In this document: positions 59,047-64,000 of the stretch, piece by piece
How the letters are laid out: every line of letters starts with the position of its first letter
Numbering within the stretch: the stretch's first letter is position 1
Assembly: GCF_014645375.1 (NCBI RefSeq)
Contig: NZ_BMLT01000005.1
Location: 393,681-457,680 of the forward strand
DNA length: 64,000 nucleotides
DNA from: Marinobacterium nitratireducens
GTDB lineage: Bacteria; Pseudomonadota; Gammaproteobacteria; Pseudomonadales; Balneatricaceae
Direction of reading: 5' to 3'
The notes under the pieces: generated by a model
Told to the model about the DNA's origin: nothing
The model's database searches: none
What the model saw: only the letters and a program-made list of their open reading frames with translations
Program-made: the position numbers and the translations under genes

Positions 59047-59166
59047 CCGTTCGCGGCGTGACGCCGCTCCTACGGATATCGCGGCGCCTACCGGTTACCG
59101 TAGGAGCCGCGCCCCGCGGCGAAGCTTTTAACTCCGCCCGGGCAATTCGCGGCGAGGCGCCGCTCC
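59047..59166. repeat. REP-like cluster before rluB 3' end
   Basis: Three related palindromes: TTCGCGGCGTGACGCCGCTC (59047), GTAGGAGCCGCGCCCCGCGG (about 59100) and TTCGCGGCGAGGCGCCGCTC (about 59147), alternating in orientation. Related to the units at 3953 and 15627. Confidence 0.65.
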
Positions 59167-59174
59167 CCCCATGC

Positions 59175-60035
59175 TCAAACCTGAGCGTCGCCCTTGGGCT
59201 TGTGCTTCGGCCCTTCTTCGCGACGGCTGCGCTGGCGCTTGAAGCGGCGCTCCAGGCTGGCCTTTTCGGCAGGCTTGAGACGCGTTGGCTTTTTATCCGC
59301 CAGGCCCAGCATCTTCGACAAGGCCTTGATCTCCTTCGGCGTCAGCTCCTTCCAGGTACCGACCGGCACGTCGCTCGGCAGGAACAGCGGCCCGTAGCGG
59401 ACGCGCTTGAGCCGGCTGACCTGGACCCCCTGGGATTCCCAGAGCCTGCGCACCTCGCGATTGCGCCCTTCCATGACCACGCAGTGGTACCACTTGTTGG
59501 CGCCTTCGCCGTCGAAGTACTGCACGTCGGTAAAACGCGCCATACCGTCTTCCAGCAGAACCCCCTGCTTGAGCCGCTCGAGCATGGCATCGTCGACATC
59601 ACCCAGCACACGTACCGCGTATTCGCGATCGATCTGCGCCGACGGGTGCATCATGGCGTTGGCCAGTTCACCATCGGTGGTGAACAGCAACAGACCCGTG
59701 GTATTGATATCGAGGCGCCCGATGGCAATCCAGCGCCCCTGACTGAGCGCCGGCAGGTGATCGAACACCGTCTTGCGCCCTTCCGGGTCGTGCCGCGTCG
59801 AAATCTCGCCCAGCGGCTTGTTGTAGATCAGCACCCGCCGCTGGCTCTCGCGCTCGAAAATCAACTTCACCGGGCGGCCATCGAGCGTGACCCGAGCAGC
59901 AGGACCGATACGGTCACCAAGGCCCGCGCGCTCACCATCGATGCTGAACCGCCCTTCTTCTATCCAACGCTCCATCTCACGACGTGAGCCCAAACCGGAG
60001 CGCGCCAATACCTTTTGCAGCTTTTCATCTGACAT
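59175..60035 (-). CDS. rluB: RluB, 23S rRNA pseudouridine-2605 synthase
   Basis: 286 residues: S4 RNA-binding domain (1-~60; LQKVLARSGLGSRREMERWI) and RsuA-type catalytic domain with nucleophile D109 in GRLDINTTGLLL, then GRNREVRRLW. A lysine-rich tail ends the protein. RluE and RluF share the fold; the S4 domain and length fit RluB. Confidence 0.93.
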   Translation of the reverse strand: MSDEKLQKVLARSGLGSRREMERWIEEGRFSIDGERAGLGDRIGPAARVTLDGRPVKLIFERESQRRVLIYNKPLGEISTRHDPEGRKTVFDHLPALSQGRWIAIGRLDINTTGLLLFTTDGELANAMMHPSAQIDREYAVRVLGDVDDAMLERLKQGVLLEDGMARFTDVQYFDGEGANKWYHCVVMEGRNREVRRLWESQGVQVSRLKRVRYGPLFLPSDVPVGTWKELTPKEIKALSKMLGLADKKPTRLKPAEKASLERRFKRQRSRREEGPKHKPKGDAQV

Positions 60036-60075
60036 TTGACGCTTCCTATTAAAACGTTACGCGTTACGCGCGAAT

Positions 60076-60109
60076 AAAAAAAGCTCCCCAGGACAGACCC
60101 GGAGAGCTT
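60076..60109 (-). terminator. Intrinsic terminator of the hns gene
   Basis: Minus strand: AAGCTCTCCGGG, loop, CCTGGGGAGCTT, then TTTTTATT. Two G-T wobbles in a 12-bp stem. 25 bases after the stop at 60134. Confidence 0.88.
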
Positions 60110-60133
60110 CGGTGAATCATAGCACGGAGCCGA

Positions 60134-60526
60134 TCAGATGCGGGTATCTTCCTTGCTCACACCGTGCTTCTCGAAGTATTCCTTGAAAACGACCGGCGTA
60201 CGACCGCGACCGGACCACTCGTGGACCTGCCCTTCTTCATCGGTGATGCGGTATTTGGCTTCGACCTTGCGCTTGCCGGTTTCACCGCCTTTCAGCGCCT
60301 GCAGTTCGTCGAGACCGATGCCCGCCGCTTCCATCTGCTTGCGGATCTCTTCAATCTTGGCCTTGCGCGCCTCGAGTTCCGCCTGCATTTCAGCCTCTGC
60401 GGCTTTGCGTTCTTCGATTATCTCGCCGAGATCCGCCAGCGCCTTCTCAATATCGCCTACCGACAGCTCCTGACAGTGTTTACGCAGCGAATTCTTGCGG
60501 GTGAGGTTTTTAACAAAATCTGACAT
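60134..60526 (-). CDS. H-NS family nucleoid protein
   Basis: 130 residues: N-terminal coiled-coil oligomerisation region (~25-75, EEERKAAEAEMQAELEARK type) and C-terminal DNA-binding domain YRITDEEGQVHEWSGRGRTP (the GRGR-P loop inserts in AT-rich minor grooves). It silences AT-rich and acquired DNA. Its own upstream region (60527-60600) is AT-rich, which suits autorepression. Marks this genome as H-NS-type, unlike Pseudomonas. Confidence 0.9.
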   Translation of the reverse strand: MSDFVKNLTRKNSLRKHCQELSVGDIEKALADLGEIIEERKAAEAEMQAELEARKAKIEEIRKQMEAAGIGLDELQALKGGETGKRKVEAKYRITDEEGQVHEWSGRGRTPVVFKEYFEKHGVSKEDTRI

Positions 60527-60565
60527 GTCTCGGGATGCTCTTTAATTGATGAACCTGATACTGCA

Positions 60566-60593
60566 ATTATCGTTATAAATAATACATTTTCAA
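60566..60593 (-). promoter_or_regulatory. Promoter of the hns-like gene
   Basis: Minus-strand -35 TTGAAA (60588-60593), 16-base spacer, -10 GATAAT (60566-60571), within AT-rich DNA. Confidence 0.6.
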
Positions 60594-60679
60594 GGAAGAG
60601 CATCGTTTAGTAAGAATTTTATTTATTGCCAGCGAAAACCGCTCCCGCATAAACGATTAAGTCGCCAGCCGAAAAGGCC

Positions 60680-61300
60680 TTAGCCAAAAACATCGACCGG
60701 CCCGGCGCCGGAACGCACGACCTCGGGCACGCCTTCCACAAGGCTCACAACGGTCGTGGCCTCCATACCGCAATAACCGCCGTCGATGACCAGGTCGACG
60801 CTGTGCTGCAGCAACTCACGAATTTCGTAGGGATCCATCAATGGCTGGTCCTCGCCCGGCATTATCAGCGTCGTACTCATAATCGGCTCGCCCAGCGCCG
60901 CCATCAGATCGAGCGCAATGGGGTTATCCGGTATACGGATGCCAATCGTTCGGCGCTTCGGGTGCAACAGCCGGCGCGGCACCTCCGTCGTCGCATTGAG
61001 GATAAAGGTATAGGCTCCCGGCGTATGCGCCTTGATCAGTCGGTAGCATTGATTATCCATCTTGGCATAGATGCCAATCTGGCTGAGGTCCTGGCAGACC
61101 AGCGTAAAGTTATGCTTGTCGTCGAGCTGGCGGATACGCTGTATGCGTTCCATTGCCGACTTGTCACCCAAATGACAGCCAAGGGCATAGGCACTGTCGG
61201 TGGGATATACGATGACCCCACCCTTGTTTAATATCTCAACAGCCTGATTGATTAGCCGCTTCTGCGGATTTTCCGGATGAATCTGGAAAAACTGGCTCAT
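60680..61300 (-). CDS. yciO: YciO, Sua5/YrdC-type putative translation factor
   Basis: 206 residues from MSQFFQIHPENPQK. YrdC-like fold: GGVIVYPTDSAYALGC, RIRQLDDKHNFTLVC, GPY/GAYTFIL and GIRIPDNPIAL. Related to TsaC, which makes threonylcarbamoyl-AMP for tRNA t6A; YciO is a paralogue with reduced or different activity. Next to the RNase AM gene, as in E. coli. Confidence 0.92.
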   Translation of the reverse strand: MSQFFQIHPENPQKRLINQAVEILNKGGVIVYPTDSAYALGCHLGDKSAMERIQRIRQLDDKHNFTLVCQDLSQIGIYAKMDNQCYRLIKAHTPGAYTFILNATTEVPRRLLHPKRRTIGIRIPDNPIALDLMAALGEPIMSTTLIMPGEDQPLMDPYEIRELLQHSVDLVIDGGYCGMEATTVVSLVEGVPEVVRSGAGPVDVFG

Positions 61301-61362
61301 TTCCCCGCCTTCTATTTGAAGCTCCTGTAGCACGGAGTGTAGCCGACAGCAGGCACCTTCGT

Positions 61363-62199
61363 CTAAAGAAGCCGCTCGAGAACATGCCGCCCGTTTTCTT
61401 CAAGCGGCATGAAACGCCCCAGTTCCACCCAGACCTGGCCCGGATGATGAAAATCGCTGCCGGCAGAGAGCAATAACTCCGCCCTGCGGGCGATCTTGTG
61501 CATTTCCCGCTGGTGATCCGGCTTGATTCCGGAATAGCTCACCTCCAGACCGTCGCCACCGGCCTTGACGAAATCATTGAGCAGCGAGCGCAGCCGGGTG
61601 AAGGTCAGACGATACTTGGTTGGATGGGCCAGCACGCCGAGACCACCGACACCGTGCAGCATCTCCAGCGCCTCGCTCATTGCCGGCCAGGGCATCTTGA
61701 CGTCGCCCACCTTGCCCGGCCCCAGATAACGCTTGAAGGCCTGCTGCTCGTTTTCGCACACGCCGGCCGCGACCAGCGCCGCGGCGAAATGCGGCCGCCC
61801 GACCTGGCCTGCGCCGGCGCGCGCGGTCACATCGGGCAGAAGATCCGGAAGGTTGCGCTGCTGCAGCTTGTGGGCGATTCGCTCGGCCCGCTCGCGCCGC
61901 ATGTCCTCCAGGCGGACCAGATAACGTTGCAGACTGTCGGCATGGCGGTCGAAACCAAGCCCGACCAGGTGCACCACCTGACGCCCCCAGAGCGCGGTCA
62001 GCTCGACGCCGCTCACCAGGACGAGCCCGTGCGAGCGCGCAGCCTCGCTGGCCTCGTCGAGACCGGCGACACTGTCATGATCGGTGATGGCCAGCACCTC
62101 GACGCCTTGCCCGGCGGCGCGCTCCACCAGCTGCGCCGGCGCAAGGGAGCCGTCCGAGGCGGTGGTATGGCAATGAAGATCGTATTTTGGCAGGGTCAT
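61363..62199 (-). CDS. rnm: RNase AM (YciV/TrpH), PHP-domain 5'-3' exonuclease
   Basis: 278 residues from MTLPKYDLHCHTTASDG. PHP metal-site motifs DLHCHTTASDG, ITDHDSVAG, SGVELTA, and VLAHPTKY...SAGSDFHHPG. E. coli RNase AM trims 5' ends of rRNA precursors and degrades short oligonucleotides. Start chosen by family; upstream codons are not conserved. Divergent from yciB. Confidence 0.93.
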   Translation of the reverse strand: MTLPKYDLHCHTTASDGSLAPAQLVERAAGQGVEVLAITDHDSVAGLDEASEAARSHGLVLVSGVELTALWGRQVVHLVGLGFDRHADSLQRYLVRLEDMRRERAERIAHKLQQRNLPDLLPDVTARAGAGQVGRPHFAAALVAAGVCENEQQAFKRYLGPGKVGDVKMPWPAMSEALEMLHGVGGLGVLAHPTKYRLTFTRLRSLLNDFVKAGGDGLEVSYSGIKPDHQREMHKIARRAELLLSAGSDFHHPGQVWVELGRFMPLEENGRHVLERLL

Positions 62200-62322
62200 C
62201 GGCACGTCCCGGGGAAACCGCATACCGTCCGCGGCCCGGCGGTCCGGGACTTGAACGCAGGTTTCTTTATTACTGTCTGTACGACCATTATACTGGGTGT
62301 CCACTCAGTAGACGCCAAGCTC

Positions 62323-62865
62323 ATGAAACTGCTGCTCGATTTTCTTCCGGTCATCATCTTCTTTATCGTCTACAAGGCGACAGACAACATCATCCTCGCC
62401 ACCGCCGTGCTGATCCCGGCGACGCTGGCCCAGATGCTCTATACCTGGATCCGCACCCACACCATCGAGAAGATGCAGCTTGTCACCCTGGCACTGGTCG
62501 TGCTGCTGGGCGGCGCCACTGTACTCTTTCACGACAAGACTTTCATCCAGTGGAAGCCGACGGTGGTCAACTGGCTCTTTGCTCTCGCCTTTCTCGGCAG
62601 CCAGTACATTGGCAGCAAGCCCATCGTACAGCGACTGATGGAAAGCAATCTGGAACTGCCGGATTTCGTCTGGCGCAAACTCAATATTGCCTGGGTGATC
62701 TTCTTTATCCTAATGGGCGGCCTCAACCTCGCGGTCGCCTACAGCCTCAGTGAAGAAGCCTGGGTCAATTTCAAACTGTTCGGCATGCTGGGACTGACCC
62801 TGATCTTTATCCTGCTGCAGGGGCTCTATATGTCCCGCCATATCCAGAGTGATTCCCGGGAATAA
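62323..62865 (+). CDS. yciB: YciB (IspZ), inner-membrane septation protein A
   Basis: 180 residues with five membrane helices. [47 protein letters not shown] and [17 protein letters not shown] are typical. It links the divisome and elongasome and helps maintain the cell envelope. Followed 32 bases later by yciI. Confidence 0.95.
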   Translation: MKLLLDFLPVIIFFIVYKATDNIILATAVLIPATLAQMLYTWIRTHTIEKMQLVTLALVVLLGGATVLFHDKTFIQWKPTVVNWLFALAFLGSQYIGSKPIVQRLMESNLELPDFVWRKLNIAWVIFFILMGGLNLAVAYSLSEEAWVNFKLFGMLGLTLIFILLQGLYMSRHIQSDSRE

Positions 62866-62897
62866 TCGATAATCCGGAAAGAGGAAGAGACCGTAAC

Positions 62898-63197
62898 ATG
62901 TTTTACGCAATCATGGCCGAGGATAGGCCCAACAGTCTTGAAAAGAGAATGCAGGCCCGTCCCGACCACCTGGCTCGACTTGAACAGCTCAAGAACGAAG
63001 GCCGCCTGCTGGTCGCGGGCCCACACCCGGCCATTGACAGCGAGGATCCGGGCCCTGCGGGTTTCAGCGGCAGCCTGGTGATCGCCGAATTCGAGTCGCT
63101 CGATGCGGCACAGCAATGGGCCGATGAAGATCCCTATATAAAGGCAGGTGTCTACGATCGGGTACAGGTTAAACCGTACAAAAAAGTTTTACCTTAA
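62898..63197 (+). CDS. yciI: YciI family protein
   Basis: 99 residues; dimeric ferredoxin-like fold. [30 protein letters not shown] (conserved His) and [11 protein letters not shown] (conserved Asp). E. coli YciI can act as a cis-dehydrochlorinase; natural function unknown. Conserved with yciB. Confidence 0.93.
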   Translation: MFYAIMAEDRPNSLEKRMQARPDHLARLEQLKNEGRLLVAGPHPAIDSEDPGPAGFSGSLVIAEFESLDAAQQWADEDPYIKAGVYDRVQVKPYKKVLP

Positions 63198-63279
63198 GAC
63201 CAATATCTGTATGTTAGTATATGGTCGATTTGATGTACCCTAGACGGTAGCTGACAACAGCTGTCAACAAACCCGGATA

Positions 63280-63326
63280 CCACGGAGTTGTGACGGTTTC
63301 GTTCAATCGTCATTAAGGAACCGTGG
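63280..63326 (+). promoter_or_regulatory. 5'-UTR hairpin upstream of the OmpA-like gene
   Basis: CCACGG (63280-63285) pairs with CCGTGG (63321-63326) and, inside, TGACG (63291-63295) with CGTCA (63308-63312). It lies 63 bases before the start codon. A 5' stem-loop of this type stabilises ompA mRNA in E. coli, so a similar role is plausible. Confidence 0.5.
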
Positions 63327-63388
63327 GAAAAAATTTGAGCTATTTTTATAGACTGACCACCCCACAACAGGCACAAGGAATCTTAACG

Positions 63389-63988
63389 ATGAAAAAGTTC
63401 GCTCTCTCCGCCGGAGTTGCCCTGGCCATGACGCTGTCTGCCGTGGCCCAGGCTCACCCGGAAAACAAGGGCTACGTCGACAACACTGAACAGACCATCT
63501 GGCGCAACAGCTTCGGCGAGTGCTGGCACGACGGTTTCTGGACCGAAGCCGACGCCACTATCGAAGGCTGCGATGGCTACATGGCACAGGCCGAGCCGGA
63601 ACCGGTTCCGGTCGTACCCGCCATGGTTAGCGCCGAGAAGAAATTCAGCCTCTTCTTCGACTTCGACAGCGCAGTCGTCGAGGAAGACATCAGCGCCATC
63701 GTCGACTACATCGGCTCCATGGCCGTCCTGGACAACGTCGACCTGGTCGGTAACGCGGACTTCATCGGTAACGCCGACTACAACATGCGCCTCGGCCAGC
63801 GTCGTGCAGAAGCCGTTGCCACCGAACTGCGCAACGCCGGCGTAGACGGCACCAAGATCACCGTCAGCTCCATGGGTGAAAACGCTCCGGTCGCAAGCTG
63901 CTCCGGCAAGGGCGCCGCTCTGATCGCCTGCCTGCGCGCCGACCGTCGCGTCGACGTCACCATCTCTGGCGAAACCAAAGAGATGTAA
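63389..63988 (+). CDS. OmpA-family outer-membrane/peptidoglycan-binding protein
   Basis: 199 residues: signal peptide MKKFALSAGVALAMTLSAVAQA, short N-terminal region with WRNSFGECWHDGFW, proline-rich linker (EPEPVPVVPA), and a C-terminal OmpA domain starting KKFSLFFDFDSAVV. The peptidoglycan-binding region reads VGNADFIGNADYNMRLGQRRAEAV; the usual GHTD is GNAD. Two Cys (SCSGKGAALIAC) may form the disulfide seen in OmpA. There is no eight-strand barrel. AAGGA fixes the start. Confidence 0.92.
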   Translation: MKKFALSAGVALAMTLSAVAQAHPENKGYVDNTEQTIWRNSFGECWHDGFWTEADATIEGCDGYMAQAEPEPVPVVPAMVSAEKKFSLFFDFDSAVVEEDISAIVDYIGSMAVLDNVDLVGNADFIGNADYNMRLGQRRAEAVATELRNAGVDGTKITVSSMGENAPVASCSGKGAALIACLRADRRVDVTISGETKEM

Positions 63989-64000
63989 TCTCCCGCATCA

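Overview
The window is a GC-rich gammaproteobacterial chromosome segment. Gene order closely follows Pseudomonas in two blocks: mraZ/rsmH/ftsL/ftsI - rnpB - rsmI - lpoA - yraN - diaA - dolP - sspB/sspA - petABC - rplM/rpsI - zapE, and pyrF - lapB - lapA - ihfB - rpsA - cmk - tyrA::aroA - hisC - pheA - serC - gyrA - ubiG - mupP - yciK. The nucleoid protein is H-NS type (60134-60526) rather than MvaT, and there is an OmpA-like protein and a TRAP/Dld lactate-type island. A marine Oceanospirillales/Pseudomonadales relative (Marinobacterium-like) is my inference. No phage, insertion sequence or CRISPR array was seen.

Layout. 1-4917: cell-wall/division cluster on the minus strand, with an MraZ-controlled promoter, the RNase P RNA and rsmI. 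4953-9780: lpoA-yraN-diaA-dolP on plus, then sspB and sspA on minus. 9801-15025: the cytochrome bc1 operon, ribosomal proteins S9 and L13, and zapE, all minus. 15211-15989: a small secreted protein and two identical tRNA-Pro(CGG) genes. 16433-25881: two adjacent modules that combine circularly permuted ATP-grasp ligases, alpha-E domains and transglutaminase-like peptidases. This is the least understood system in the window. 26171-27738: efpL and galU. 28446-34202: pyruvate dehydrogenase aceE-aceF and a GntR regulator of the PdhR/LldR type. 34538-40680: a TRAP transporter and a D-lactate dehydrogenase-type flavoprotein, with a perfect operator for that regulator type. 41057-41950: an AEC-family permease. 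42372-56396: a long minus-strand run from gyrA to comEA (translation, chorismate-derived amino acids, LPS assembly control). 56746-58907: ubiG-mupP-yciK. 59175-63988: rluB, hns, yciO, RNase AM, yciB, yciI and ompA.

How genes work together. MraZ, RsmH, FtsL, FtsI, LpoA and MupP serve division, peptidoglycan synthesis and recycling. AceEF, the GntR regulator, TRAP and Dld suggest lactate/pyruvate uptake and oxidation feeding the quinone pool, with bc1 and UbiG on the respiratory side. LapA/LapB control LPS levels.

The intergenic DNA is unusually rich in dispersed repeats. There are at least four families: a ~180-bp element beginning GTAGGTTGGGT; a double-hairpin element with constant loop GCAGGAGCG; GTAGGGTGC palindromes; and GTAGGAGC REP-like palindromes. 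There are also 7-8 bp tandem tracts such as TGACGGG. In two families the stem arms change from copy to copy but stay paired, which points to selection on structure.
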